A stretch of 22,655 nt of DNA from Hyphomicrobiales bacterium (lineage in GTDB: Bacteria; Pseudomonadota; Alphaproteobacteria; Rhizobiales; HXMU1428-3), in NCBI GenBank assembly GCA_021775385.1, contig JAJFHW010000101.1, positions 1 through 22,655 of the forward strand, read 5' to 3'. Below, piece after piece: positions 8,447 to 16,803 of the stretch; position 1 is the stretch's first letter; every line of letters begins with the position of its first letter. Below the pieces are notes generated by a model. The model saw nothing but the letters and a program-made list of their open reading frames with translations. It did not search any database and had not been told where the DNA came from. Position numbers and translations under genes: made by a program.

Positions 8447-9216
8447 TCCAAAAATAACGTGACCACTTTGGGATAAAGCACTACAAATTTTTGTTTTGGC
8501 CGAAAAAAATGACTTTTCCCCATGATGCTAAATTTAGCCATGAATTGGCTTTGATAGCTCTAAAATATAGGTTTAACCCGCTAATGCATTAAATTTTAGT
8601 GGAGTTAATATTCAAATATTTACTTTTTATAACAATTTTCATGGAATCAAAGCTGGATTGCTTTTCTAATTGTTAAAAATGTGTTATATTCGCAACTGAG
8701 TTATTAATTTTGTAGGCAAACAGTTTTTAAACCACTGATTTTGCGTGTTTTTCTATGCGTTATTTAATGTGGTGTCACTTAGTAGAGGGTTCTCTTAACT
8801 ATTGTGATTATTTGTTTTGCTTTAATGATTTTAAATTTTATTTATGACCACAAACTTTAGCTTTAGAAGAACTTCTTTAGATTAAGTTTATGATCCAAAA
8901 ATTGAGACAGAGTAAGACCTATTTTGTACTCATTAACAATAAATTTTACCCACTGAATAAATGGGCCAATTTTGAATTTATTGGCTATTTAAAAAAAAAT
9001 AGTGGGACAGAGGGAAAAGTCACAGGGTGAGCGATTATTAAATTGAGCTTAAGTGCTTGATTTGATTTCTTAGCGCTTATTCTTCCCTTAACAGAATCAA
9101 CTTTGGTAGTGTTTAGTTTGGCCTTGTGTCATTAAAGATTGCTGCGAGATTTTAAAACTTAATTGTTCATCTTATTTTTGAGGAATGATTAGGTTAACTT
9201 TGAAGAGAGAGAGAGT
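8447..9216. other. Long AT-rich leader region of carD
   Basis: 770 bases without a credible gene on either strand. They include T- and A-runs and a weak hairpin GCCAAT/ATTGGC at 8965-8985. No tRNA, no clear riboswitch and no terminator for the cysteine-rich gene was found. The carD promoter must be here. The last bases hold a strong purine-rich ribosome binding site (GAAGAGAGAGAGAG) just before the ATG at 9217. Confidence 0.5.
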
Positions 9217-9804
9217 ATGGCTGCACGTAAAAAATCAGTTCAGAAAAATGGTTTTAAAATCAATGAATATGTTGTTTATCCTTCACATGGTGTTGGGAAA
9301 ATTCTTGAAATAGAAACCCAAGAAGTTGCAGGTGTCAGCCTTGAGCTATTTGTTCTTGAATTTGAACAGGACAAAATGATCCTTCGTGTTCCTACAGCGA
9401 AGGCTGAAACTGTGGGCATGCGTAAGCTTGCAGAAGAAAACATTGTGCTAAAAGCCTACACTACTTTAAAAGGCAAAGCGCGCATTAAACGGACTATGTG
9501 GTCCAGGCGTGCTCAAGAATATGAAGCGAAAATTAATTCTGGCGATCTAATTTCTATTGCTGAAGTTGTTCGTGACCTCTATCGCTGTGATACTCAACCA
9601 GAGCAATCTTATTCAGAACGCCAGCTGTTTGAGGCAGCTATTGGTCGCTTGGCTCGTGAAGTTGCAGCTATTGAGAAGCTTGATGAAGCTGGAGCTGTTC
9701 AAAAGATTACTGCTGTTCTTTCTAAAGCTGCTCAAGCTTATAGAGATAAAGCTCTTGATGCTGAGAGCTCTTCAGATTCTGACGGTCAGGAAGCTGCTGC
9801 TTAA
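9217..9804 (+). CDS. carD: CarD/CdnL-family RNA polymerase-binding regulator
   Basis: A 195-residue CarD-family protein. Residues 12-70 are the CarD/TRCF-type RNA polymerase interaction domain (EYVVYPSHGVGKILEIE, then LEFEQDKMILRVPTAKA), which binds the beta subunit. Residues 75-165 are the helical DNA-contacting domain (KRTMWSRRAQEYEAKINSGD, LYRCDTQPEQSYSERQLFEAA); the WSRRAQEY segment carries the conserved Trp that wedges into the promoter minor groove in this family. CarD stabilises open complexes at rRNA and other promoters. The tail is acidic. Start supported by a GA-rich ribosome binding site; a perfect terminator follows. Confidence 0.95.
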   Translation: MAARKKSVQKNGFKINEYVVYPSHGVGKILEIETQEVAGVSLELFVLEFEQDKMILRVPTAKAETVGMRKLAEENIVLKAYTTLKGKARIKRTMWSRRAQEYEAKINSGDLISIAEVVRDLYRCDTQPEQSYSERQLFEAAIGRLAREVAAIEKLDEAGAVQKITAVLSKAAQAYRDKALDAESSSDSDGQEAAA

Positions 9805-9832
9805 TTGCCGTTTTTCTAATTTTGAAACTATT

Positions 9833-9862
9833 AACGCCCGGAAAATTTTCCGGGCGTTTTTT
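9833..9862 (+). terminator. Intrinsic terminator of carD, possibly bidirectional
   Basis: A perfect 26-base palindrome at 9833-9858 (arm AACGCCCGGAAAA) followed by a T-run to 9862. It lies between the convergent carD and glyoxalase-like genes. The other flank has few T residues on the minus strand, so it mainly serves carD. Confidence 0.92.
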
Positions 9863-9884
9863 ATTGGTCGGAGTTCATTTTAAC

Positions 9885-10526
9885 TTACGATAGTATTTTT
9901 ACGCCGGTTGGTGTATTTATCTCAGCCGTGAGTTTCATATCATCTGCTTCAAAAATGGTTACCCGTTCATCCTCGAACTGGCCATCAAAATAAGCATTTA
10001 ATTCACTAGCCTTAGGGTGACAAATAGAGAATGATTTCAAGGTGCAGCCTTTATCTTCCATTCTCGTTGCGGGGTGTGAGCCACCTGGCCACATAATCAA
10101 GATTGGATACGCTCCTTCATATGGCATTGAACCATCTTGCGTTATGCTCATATGCCAGAAAATTTCTCCTCTTGATATTTTTGTCGACTTTCCTGCTGCC
10201 TTTGGAGCTAGCTCAAGACTTTTCTCAATATTTGTAGTTGCCGCTACCCAGCCTGACAATTTAGGTTGCTCATCACCTTTCTCATCAAGCGCAAACCATC
10301 TTGCATGGTTCGGTTTTTTAGCATTTGGATCTATTGCGATAATTTCTAAAAACACAGTTTCACCAAGACGTAACAAGTGATTATGCGTACTCATTAATTC
10401 ATGTTTTCCACCAACAGGAATGTCTACATTTAAACACTCACGCACATAGTCAACACCATCTTCCAATTTGGCTGCCGTTACAGTTAGATGATCGATACAT
10501 AATTTTGGTTTTTGTTCTAATGTCAT
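9885..10526 (-). CDS. Glyoxalase-like (VOC superfamily) domain protein
   Basis: A 213-residue protein matching the glyoxalase-like domain of the Glyoxalase_3 type: LCIDHLTVTAAKLEDGVDYV at 9-28, GGKHELMSTHNHLLRLG near 39-55, FLEIIAIDP near 59-67, and a second half with WPGGSHPATRM. The HL/H and FLE positions are where VOC enzymes hold a divalent metal, but the substrate is unknown. No signal peptide, so cytoplasmic. It faces carD across a shared terminator region. Thirty bases separate it from the stop of the upstream SNase-like gene on the same strand, so the two are probably co-transcribed. Confidence 0.85.
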   Translation of the reverse strand: MTLEQKPKLCIDHLTVTAAKLEDGVDYVRECLNVDIPVGGKHELMSTHNHLLRLGETVFLEIIAIDPNAKKPNHARWFALDEKGDEQPKLSGWVAATTNIEKSLELAPKAAGKSTKISRGEIFWHMSITQDGSMPYEGAYPILIMWPGGSHPATRMEDKGCTLKSFSICHPKASELNAYFDGQFEDERVTIFEADDMKLTAEINTPTGVKILS

Positions 10527-10556
10527 TCTTTTATTCTTCTTTTATTTTGATTTGTA

Positions 10557-11339
10557 TTAATTGATAATTTCTATCATCTCTGGGGTCTCTAGACGGATTA
10601 GTGGACCATTGTAATGATCTAACCACCCCCTTAAGATTATGTTTTTTCCTTTTAACCGGTTTAACTTTGGCCACCGCCCCTTTTTTTGTCTCAATAAATG
10701 ATTGCTTATTACTGCTGTGAAATCCTTGCGCCAATTTTTTGAAAAATTTATATATGTGTTTTGTGCTGTTCGACTGATCGATAAAACTCGGCCTTTTACT
10801 ATTTGAAAAGAGCCTTGCTGTTTTTGGTTTAAACTTTTTGTATTTTCAATACTAACGATGGGGAAATTAGAATTTAAAAGTTTGTTTTTTTGAGCAGCAT
10901 TTCGAGTTAATCTTTCGCTCTCTAATAATTCAGGTGAACATTGCCAGTTTGTTGGCAAGGCCATGACCACTCCATAACCTTTTTTAATAAGTGTTTCTTG
11001 TAGCCACTTTAAATTTTCTTCTTCTTTATAAAAAACTTGAACAATTAACCGATTATACCGATCTTTCAATCGACCAGATGAGTAGAAAGAAACTTTTTTA
11101 TTTTTCAAGATTTTCTTTATGAATAGATGGCTGTCTTTTTTCTTTTCATAAATGTTTGCTATCACCAGCTCTGTTCCATCGTCTAGAGTGATGGTATTTT
11201 GTTTTGAAATATCTTTTACAATCCCCGTATGTTCAGGAAGATGAAGACAGCTTGGGAGTTTTTCTTCTGCTATACTAACTGTAGAATAGAGGCACCAAAT
11301 CAATAGAATGCAACTGTATAAGCTTCGGCTTTTACTCAT
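10557..11339 (-). CDS. Exported SNase-like (thermonuclease-fold) protein, probably inactive
   Basis: With the ATG at 11339 this is a 260-residue protein with a signal peptide (hydrophobic 7-23, likely cut after SIA near 24). A TTG start at 11414 would hide the signal peptide behind 25 residues and lie beside the tRNA, so I reject it. The layout fits alphaproteobacterial thermonuclease-family proteins: an OB-fold SNase domain (LDDGTELVIANI at 52-63; DRYNRLIVQVF at 93-103), a YGV segment, then a C-terminal domain (FQIVKGRVLSISR, TYINFSKNWRKDFTAVI, LKGKNIILRGWL, GPLIRLETPEMIEI). Active nucleases have an Arg two or three residues after the DG turn and a PE following LAGI/D; here these positions read LVIANIYEKKK, so catalytic residues appear lost. 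Only the DRYxR arginine remains. Confidence 0.78.
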   Translation of the reverse strand: MSKSRSLYSCILLIWCLYSTVSIAEEKLPSCLHLPEHTGIVKDISKQNTITLDDGTELVIANIYEKKKDSHLFIKKILKNKKVSFYSSGRLKDRYNRLIVQVFYKEEENLKWLQETLIKKGYGVVMALPTNWQCSPELLESERLTRNAAQKNKLLNSNFPIVSIENTKSLNQKQQGSFQIVKGRVLSISRTAQNTYINFSKNWRKDFTAVISNHLLRQKKGRWPKLNRLKGKNIILRGWLDHYNGPLIRLETPEMIEIIN

Positions 11340-11421
11340 GATTAATGGCTCATAAATTATTGTACTTGACCTTAGCTCATCTAGGGTTTTATTTGCAATT
11401 ATAGCTTTTATCAATCTGTTT

Positions 11422-11498
11422 GTCCCCGTAGCTCAGCTGGATAGAGCACCAGATTCCTAATCTGGGGGCCAGTGGTTCGAATCCACTCGGGGACGCCA
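11422..11498 (+). tRNA. tRNA-Arg (anticodon CCU)
   Basis: A complete cloverleaf of 77 bases. The acceptor stem GTCCCCG pairs with CGGGGAC, D stem GCTC/GAGC, anticodon stem CCAGA/TCTGG around the loop TTCCTAA (anticodon CCT), T stem AGTGG/CCACT with loop TTCGAAT. Discriminator G and an encoded CCA end the gene. It reads AGG codons. A short terminator follows directly. No integrase or att-like duplication of its 3' end was seen in the window. Confidence 0.97.
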
Positions 11499-11514
11499 CA
11501 GACTAGTCTGTTTT
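11498..11514 (+). terminator. Short terminator after tRNA-Arg
   Basis: A perfect 14-base palindrome ACAGACTAGTCTGT at 11498-11511 runs into TTTT. It begins at the last base of the tRNA CCA end. Confidence 0.75.
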
Positions 11515-11587
11515 AAGTTCGCTTTGCTACATTATTTGAAGATCTAGAATAAAAACTTCTGTCAATATATTTGCCTACATATGTTAT

Positions 11588-12898
11588 TTAACTATATTTT
11601 CTAAAAGCTCCGACCATTTCTACATGATGAGATTGTGTGAATTGATCGATGAGCTGAATGCTTTCAAATTCATACCCGCCTTCAGTTAAAACTCGTGCAT
11701 CACGAGCAAAGGTGATGGGGTTACAAGAGACTGCAATAATTGTGTTAATGGTTGAGTTTGCCATAAGAGCAACTTGATTTTTAGCACCTGCCCTTGGTGG
11801 GTCAAAAACAAGAGCCTCATATTTATTCAACTCCTCCAAGTTTAAAGGAAGTTTAAACAAATCACGCTCTACGGCTTTTAAGGGAAGTCCTTTAAGTTTT
11901 GCATCTCTATCTAATGCTTCAACCGCCGCCTTGTTTGTCTCAAACGCGTCTACGGATCCTTTCTTAATTTTCTTTAACATAGGGCCGGTAAATGTTCCGC
12001 AGCCACAGAAAAGATCAGCAAATTTCCCTTCTTTGGGAAGTAAATTTACTACCGCCTTTATGAGTTCTGCTTCACCTACTTCTGTTGGTTGTAAGAAAGA
12101 TGCAGGAGGTAATTTTATTTCTAAACTTCCAAATTTGATTTTAATCGGTTCTTTTTCAACAATAACATCGCATTCATCATGAAATTTTTCACGCCACGAA
12201 AGACGGGCAACTTTTGTTTGATGTACCAGGTCTGCTGCCATTTGCATCACGCTGAGGTCAGGACTTCCTTTTTGGCCGACTTCACCCGTGAGGACTACAT
12301 CAAACACACCATTTACTTTTTGAATTAAAACATCAACCACACGCCCTGTTTGCAAACAGCTTGCTAAATGTTGTTTTAAAACAGGTTGGAGTTTCATGAT
12401 TTCAGGATCAGCGACCAAACAACTTTCGATATCATTGATCATTTTTGAGCGTCTTTTTTTATAGCCAAGAATGACTTTATCTCTTTGCTTAAAGGCACTG
12501 AATGTGACGCGCCGACGACTGCCTTCACCAATGTAAATAGGTTCTAATATTTCTTTGGGCTGTAATGACTGACGGCTTAGAGCTTCACAGATTAAAGTTT
12601 GTTTCCAATCTTTGTAAAATGTTTCACTCACATGCTGAAGAGTGCACCCACCACACATGTCATAAACCAAACAAGGTGCTTTAACGCGGTCTTTCGAGGG
12701 TTCCAAAATCTTGATGATTTCTCCCTGAATGCCACCTTCTTTATTACGGCGTGTTTTTACTTTTAGTCTATCTCCAGGGACAGTACGATCCACATATATT
12801 CGGCTATTTTTATGTTGGCCTTTATTGGAATCTGTTTCTTTTTCACTTTCGTAATAGCCATCTCCGCGGGGACCAAGGGCTTTAATTGTGATTTCCAT
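11588..12898 (-). CDS. TrmA/RlmD-family 23S rRNA or tRNA (uracil-5-)-methyltransferase
   Basis: SAM-dependent RNA m5U methyltransferase of the RlmC/RlmD type. With the ATG at 12898 it has 436 residues; a TTG at 12913 would add five. An N-terminal TRAM domain (about 1-65) is followed by an iron-sulfur site: Cys76, Cys82, Cys85 (MCGGC) and Cys160. The Rossmann domain has FADLFCGCGTF, the DPPRAG motif and the catalytic nucleophile Cys392 in SCNP; the ending VEMVGAF is typical. Alphaproteobacteria usually have one such enzyme, whose target cannot be read from sequence (U747, U1939 or tRNA U54). It is divergently placed to the DUF2892 gene. Confidence 0.93.
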   Translation of the reverse strand: MEITIKALGPRGDGYYESEKETDSNKGQHKNSRIYVDRTVPGDRLKVKTRRNKEGGIQGEIIKILEPSKDRVKAPCLVYDMCGGCTLQHVSETFYKDWKQTLICEALSRQSLQPKEILEPIYIGEGSRRRVTFSAFKQRDKVILGYKKRRSKMINDIESCLVADPEIMKLQPVLKQHLASCLQTGRVVDVLIQKVNGVFDVVLTGEVGQKGSPDLSVMQMAADLVHQTKVARLSWREKFHDECDVIVEKEPIKIKFGSLEIKLPPASFLQPTEVGEAELIKAVVNLLPKEGKFADLFCGCGTFTGPMLKKIKKGSVDAFETNKAAVEALDRDAKLKGLPLKAVERDLFKLPLNLEELNKYEALVFDPPRAGAKNQVALMANSTINTIIAVSCNPITFARDARVLTEGGYEFESIQLIDQFTQSHHVEMVGAFRKYS

Positions 12899-13036
12899 TT
12901 TGTTTTTCTTCAAGCCTTTTGATTTGCAGCTAGTTAGTTTTGAGTTATGTGACTAAGTTACTGCCGCATTCTTTTATTTGCTGCAATAGTCGTTTTGTTA
13001 AACATTACAATAAAATGATTTTTAAAGGGTATGCTC

Positions 13037-13252
13037 ATGTTTAAATATGCCAATGTCGGACGTTTTGATCAAATTATTCGCCTGATTGTAGGAATTGCAC
13101 TTATCGCAGTACCATATTTTTATGTTTCAGAGATCTGGCAGAGCGAACTCTATCGTTTTGGGATTCCTGCAGTTGGTACTATTCTTATTCTCACAGCATT
13201 TATTCGGTTTTGCCCGCTATATAAAATAATTGGTCTACGTACTTGTCGCTAA
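13037..13252 (+). CDS. DUF2892 (YgaP-type) small membrane protein
   Basis: A 71-residue protein beginning MFKYANVGRFDQIIRLIVG, a DUF2892 signature, with two membrane segments (about 13-31 and 39-59) and a terminal FCPLYKIIGLRTC block whose two cysteines are typical of the family. An ATG at 13031 would leave no room for the ribosome binding site; AAGGG at 13025-13029 is correctly spaced for the ATG at 13037. Function unknown; in some proteins this domain is fused to rhodanese. Confidence 0.9.
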   Translation: MFKYANVGRFDQIIRLIVGIALIAVPYFYVSEIWQSELYRFGIPAVGTILILTAFIRFCPLYKIIGLRTCR

Positions 13253-13272
13253 AGCAATAAGTCATTATTTCT

Positions 13273-13414
13273 GCGCTTCAGTTACACTCTTTTAGTGCTC
13301 CTTCAGTTGCCCACATGCAACCGTCGCATTTAGTGCTCCTTCTGTTGCCCACATGCAACCGTCGCATCAACCGAGATTATTGTCTGCGCTTCAGTTGCCC
13401 ACTAACAACCGCGC
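13273..13414 (+). repeat. Composite structured repeat, locus 2 (tandem B units)
   Basis: Four B-type units between DUF2892 and ydjM-like genes. A partial unit (GCGCTTCAGTT) begins at 13274. Two units with a 38-base period start at 13291 and 13329 (TTTAGTGCTCC, then TTSWGTTGCCCACATGCAAC). A fourth unit at 13386-13414 has an outer pair GCGC/GCGC around TTCA and the inner GTTG/CAAC stem. No A leader and no core is present, so B units can exist on their own. Confidence 0.82.
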
Positions 13415-13498
13415 TATTTTCTAATCGCCTTATGATTGCCGAAATGATACCTCTCTGTAAGATTTGGATTTTTTATCATTTTCAGGGATTAAATTTTT

Positions 13499-14515
13499 AT
13501 GGATTCAGTTACTCAATTTGTTTTAGGTTCAAGTGTCGCTGCTGCTTTACTTGGCCCAAAACTTAGCCTTCGTGCGGTTGCTTTTGGTGGTGTGGTTGCA
13601 ACATTACCTGATCTGGATTCGTTTCTTCCTTTTGATGATGTCCTTAACTCTGTCACATATCATCGTGGGTTTAGTCACTCTTTGTTAGTACAAACTGTGG
13701 TTAGTCCATTTATCGCAGCTTTGGCGAACTTCATATTTAAAAAAGATCAAATTCCTTATTTTTTAATGCTGCTAACCGTTTGGCTTTGTTTGATCACTCA
13801 TAGTTTGCTTGATTCACTGACGACTTATGGCACGCAATTATTTTGGCCGCTCGAGGCTGGTTCTCCCGTTTCATTTCCGAGTGTCTTTATTATTGACCCT
13901 CTTTATACGCTCACCTTGCTCATTGGTGTGATCGGATTTTTATTTCTCATTCGCAGAAAACAAATTCGGGCTATGCGATTGGTCCAGGTATGTTTAGCAC
14001 TGAGTACATTTTACCTCTGTCTCGGCATGAGCGGAAACTTATATGTGAAAAGTAAAGCAGCTCAACACCCTCAACTGGCGGGGAAGCGAATTCATGTACA
14101 ACCAACGCCTTTTAATATTCTCTATTGGCAAATTTTGGCAGTTGATGAAACAAAATTTTATACTGCTGCTACTAGTGTGCTAAGTGGTTGCAGTGAGCTT
14201 GATTTAAAATCATATTCACGTTTAGACAAGATCCCTGATCACCTTACAAAAGAAAAACTGCCCGAATCTGTGAAACGGTTTGAGTGGTTTACAAACGGAT
14301 TTTATACATACCAGGATAGTGAGCAAGGCTTTAAGATTTCTGATCTCAGAATTGGTTTTGCGCCTTTTTATCCCTTTTCATATATAGTCGGAAAAGCGAC
14401 AAATTCCGGGTTTATCCCACATCCGCCGAAGCGCTTCAGTGGTCAGAAACGCAACCTTGCTTCACTTTCAGAACTTTACAACCTTGCTCAAAACACACCT
14501 AAGGGGTGTTGGTGA
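13499..14515 (+). CDS. YdjM-family membrane-bound metal-dependent hydrolase (putative)
   Basis: A 338-residue inner-membrane protein. The N-terminal half is the YdjM/LexA-binding hydrolase-like domain: MDSVTQFVLGSSVAAALLG, LPDLDS (36-41), YHRGFSHS (53-60), and THSLLDSLTTYGTQLFWP near 100-117, whose His and Asp residues would bind metal. Membrane helices lie near 8-32, 63-75, 84-102, 136-154 and 160-178. The C-terminal 150 residues are soluble. E. coli YdjM is SOS-regulated, but I see no LexA box by eye. Biochemical activity is not established. Convergent with the next gene, six bases apart. Confidence 0.88.
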   Translation: MDSVTQFVLGSSVAAALLGPKLSLRAVAFGGVVATLPDLDSFLPFDDVLNSVTYHRGFSHSLLVQTVVSPFIAALANFIFKKDQIPYFLMLLTVWLCLITHSLLDSLTTYGTQLFWPLEAGSPVSFPSVFIIDPLYTLTLLIGVIGFLFLIRRKQIRAMRLVQVCLALSTFYLCLGMSGNLYVKSKAAQHPQLAGKRIHVQPTPFNILYWQILAVDETKFYTAATSVLSGCSELDLKSYSRLDKIPDHLTKEKLPESVKRFEWFTNGFYTYQDSEQGFKISDLRIGFAPFYPFSYIVGKATNSGFIPHPPKRFSGQKRNLASLSELYNLAQNTPKGCW

Positions 14516-14521
14516 GTTTAA

Positions 14522-14815
14522 TCATCTGAGAATTCGTCTTACGACAAAGATGAAGCCAGCTAATGCTAGGAAAATTGGAAACCCTGTATAGATCGACATT
14601 AAAGTGACTGTAAAGCCGAATTCATAAATGGATCGGAAAAAAGGAGTGGTACAAGAAATAATGCCACCAGATTTATTCTGGCAAAGGTCAAATATAAATG
14701 GGAGAAACAGGGCTGTTGCTCCCATACTCACTAAAAAAAGTGAGACATAACTAACGCCTTTAAAAATAGTCCAGCAAAATTCTTTTATCGACATATTAAA
14801 ACCTGCCCTCACCAT
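14522..14815 (-). CDS. Small two-helix membrane protein (hypothetical)
   Basis: I do not recognise this 97-residue protein. It has two clear membrane segments (about 18-43 and 67-92) joined by a loop with two cysteines (DLCQNKSGGIISCTTPF) and ends in RRILR, which would be cytoplasmic. The ATG at 14815 is preceded by AAAGGTGAG, a good ribosome binding site; an internal ATG at 14794 is possible. It lies 88 bases downstream of the ABC exporter gene on the same strand, with a possible terminator between. Confidence 0.7.
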   Translation of the reverse strand: MVRAGFNMSIKEFCWTIFKGVSYVSLFLVSMGATALFLPFIFDLCQNKSGGIISCTTPFFRSIYEFGFTVTLMSIYTGFPIFLALAGFIFVVRRILR

Positions 14816-14903
14816 CTCACCTTTTGAGATGATGATTATTTAAGAACAAAAATTAAATCGTGTCAAAAAAAGTAAGGCCTAGTGATTTATTTAAAAAGTG
14901 AAA

Positions 14904-16790
14904 TCACTCTACTAACTCTTCACCTTTATCAGCTCCTAAAAAACCACCTGATTGACGCGCCCAAAGTTTTGCGTAAACACCGTTTTCCTTATTTATTAAT
15001 TCATCATGGCTTCCATCTTCTATTATTTTTCCTTGATCCATGATTATCAACCTGTCCATTTCAGCTATTGTTGATAAACGGTGAGCAATGGCGATGACCG
15101 TTTTTTCTTTCATCATATTTGTTAGTTGGCGTTGGATCATTGCTTCAACTTCAGAATCAAGTGCTGAGGTTGCTTCGTCTAAAATTAAGATTGGAGCATT
15201 TTTTAATAACACTCTGGCGATCGCTATTCTTTGGCGTTGCCCGCCGGATAATTTAACACCTCTATCACCCACTAGCGTTTCAAAACCTTTACCGCCTTTG
15301 CCATCAGAGAGACCTTCGATAAATTCCAAGGCTTCGGCCTTTTTTGCCGCGTTGATCATATCTTCTTCAGTGGCTTCTTTCGTTCCATAGGTCAGATTAT
15401 CCCTGATGGAGCGATGAAGCAGTGATGTGTCTTGTGTCACCATACCGATTTGACGGCGCAGACTTTGCTGGCTGCACAGCGCAATGTCTTGGTTATCAAT
15501 GGAAATTTGGCCGCTTTTTAAATCATACAAACGCAAGACTAGGTTGACCAAAGTTGATTTTCCTGCTCCTGAGCGGCCAACCAAACCAACCTTTTGTCCA
15601 GGTTCAATTGTTAAATTAAGCTTTTTGATAATGGCTAAGTTTTTATCATCATCTGATGTTTGGTAATCTCCGTAATCGAAATTAACATTTTTGAATTCAA
15701 TTTTTCCTTTGCTGACATTCAACTCTTTGGCATCCAAATCATCCGTTACTGTGAGCGGTTTGGAGATAGTTTCCATCCCTTCTTCGACAGTACCTGTGTT
15801 TTCAAAAACACCATTGGCAATTTCCATCATCCAGGTGGCCATGTTTTTTAATTGAAGTGTAAGAGGTAAGACCATTGCGACTTCACCAATTGTTATGACG
15901 GAGTTTTGCCATAACAAAATCGTCACCGTGCCAACACCAACTAAGAGTGCGCCATTGAGAACGAAGAGTGACATCCACATAGCTGTAAAATACCTGAATA
16001 AGTTTTGTATTTCTTTTGTGTGTTCTTGAATGCCATCTGCTACAAACTTGTCTTCAAAGTCATTTCCTGCGAAAAGTTTTACGGTTTGAATGTTCGTATA
16101 ACTATCCACCAGACGCCCCGTGAGCATTGAGTGAACTTCGGACATGATGGCAGCTTGTTTTCTAATGCGAGGCAAGAAGTAGCCAAGGATGCTTAGATAA
16201 GAGCCTAACCATAGCAAAATTGGAATGGTTAAATATATGGAGGCATTCCCCATGAAGAAGAGTGCTGAAAGAATAAAAGCCACCACGTACCAAATGCTGT
16301 CTTGCACCGACATTACTGATGATCTTAAGGCATTACCTGTTTGCATCACTTTATTCGCAATCCTACCGGCGAAATCACTTTGGAAAAAGTGCAGTGATTG
16401 CCGTGAGACGTGATGGTGGCTTTGCCAACGTATCAAATTTGTAAAGCCTGGAAACTGAGCATGAAGTGAAATGAGCAACTCTATATACCCAATCAACGGG
16501 CGGATAATAACAATGGTTAAGATGATTAAAAATATGCCCTTACCATCTAGCCAAACAGTATCGGTGCTTGTTTTGCTAAATAAATCTACTAACCAGCCAA
16601 TCGTTACTGGGAGCATAGCGTCCATAAACGCACCTATGGCTGAGACAAAACAAGCAATCGAAATCAAGGGCCAAATTTGCACAAGAAAATATTTATAAAA
16701 TTCTTTTAGCCCCCTTGGCGGCGCTGGATTTTTTGCCACAGTGAGTGGATCAATCACCTTTTCAAAAAATTCAAATACCCGGATAAACAT
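14904..16790 (-). CDS. MsbA-like ABC exporter (fused permease and ATPase)
   Basis: A 628-residue half-transporter with the permease domain first (six membrane helices within about 30-340) and the ATPase domain after it. Walker A GRSGAGKST (about 403-411), signature LSGGQRQ (about 516), Walker B ILILDEATS (about 535) and H-loop AHRLS (about 569) are all intact, so it should be an active homodimeric exporter. The substrate (lipid, drug or peptide) cannot be told. An 8-bp inverted repeat AGTGATTT/AAATCACT at 14881-14908 overlaps the stop codon, with a T-run on the minus strand slightly further on, a possible terminator. Upstream, the composite repeat begins 14 bases before the start codon, so the mRNA leader would be made of it if the promoter lies beyond. 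Confidence 0.93.
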   Translation of the reverse strand: MFIRVFEFFEKVIDPLTVAKNPAPPRGLKEFYKYFLVQIWPLISIACFVSAIGAFMDAMLPVTIGWLVDLFSKTSTDTVWLDGKGIFLIILTIVIIRPLIGYIELLISLHAQFPGFTNLIRWQSHHHVSRQSLHFFQSDFAGRIANKVMQTGNALRSSVMSVQDSIWYVVAFILSALFFMGNASIYLTIPILLWLGSYLSILGYFLPRIRKQAAIMSEVHSMLTGRLVDSYTNIQTVKLFAGNDFEDKFVADGIQEHTKEIQNLFRYFTAMWMSLFVLNGALLVGVGTVTILLWQNSVITIGEVAMVLPLTLQLKNMATWMMEIANGVFENTGTVEEGMETISKPLTVTDDLDAKELNVSKGKIEFKNVNFDYGDYQTSDDDKNLAIIKKLNLTIEPGQKVGLVGRSGAGKSTLVNLVLRLYDLKSGQISIDNQDIALCSQQSLRRQIGMVTQDTSLLHRSIRDNLTYGTKEATEEDMINAAKKAEALEFIEGLSDGKGGKGFETLVGDRGVKLSGGQRQRIAIARVLLKNAPILILDEATSALDSEVEAMIQRQLTNMMKEKTVIAIAHRLSTIAEMDRLIIMDQGKIIEDGSHDELINKENGVYAKLWARQSGGFLGADKGEELVE

Positions 16791-16803
16791 GATTTCTTTC
16801 TTT

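Noticed and set aside
11422..11514. tRNA-Arg as an integration (att) site of a genomic island
   Set aside because: No integrase and no duplicated tRNA 3' end elsewhere in the window; the flanking genes look like ordinary chromosome.
13273..13414. Tandem B units considered as a CRISPR array
   Set aside because: Units repeat without unique spacers of constant length, only two are regularly spaced, and no cas genes are present.
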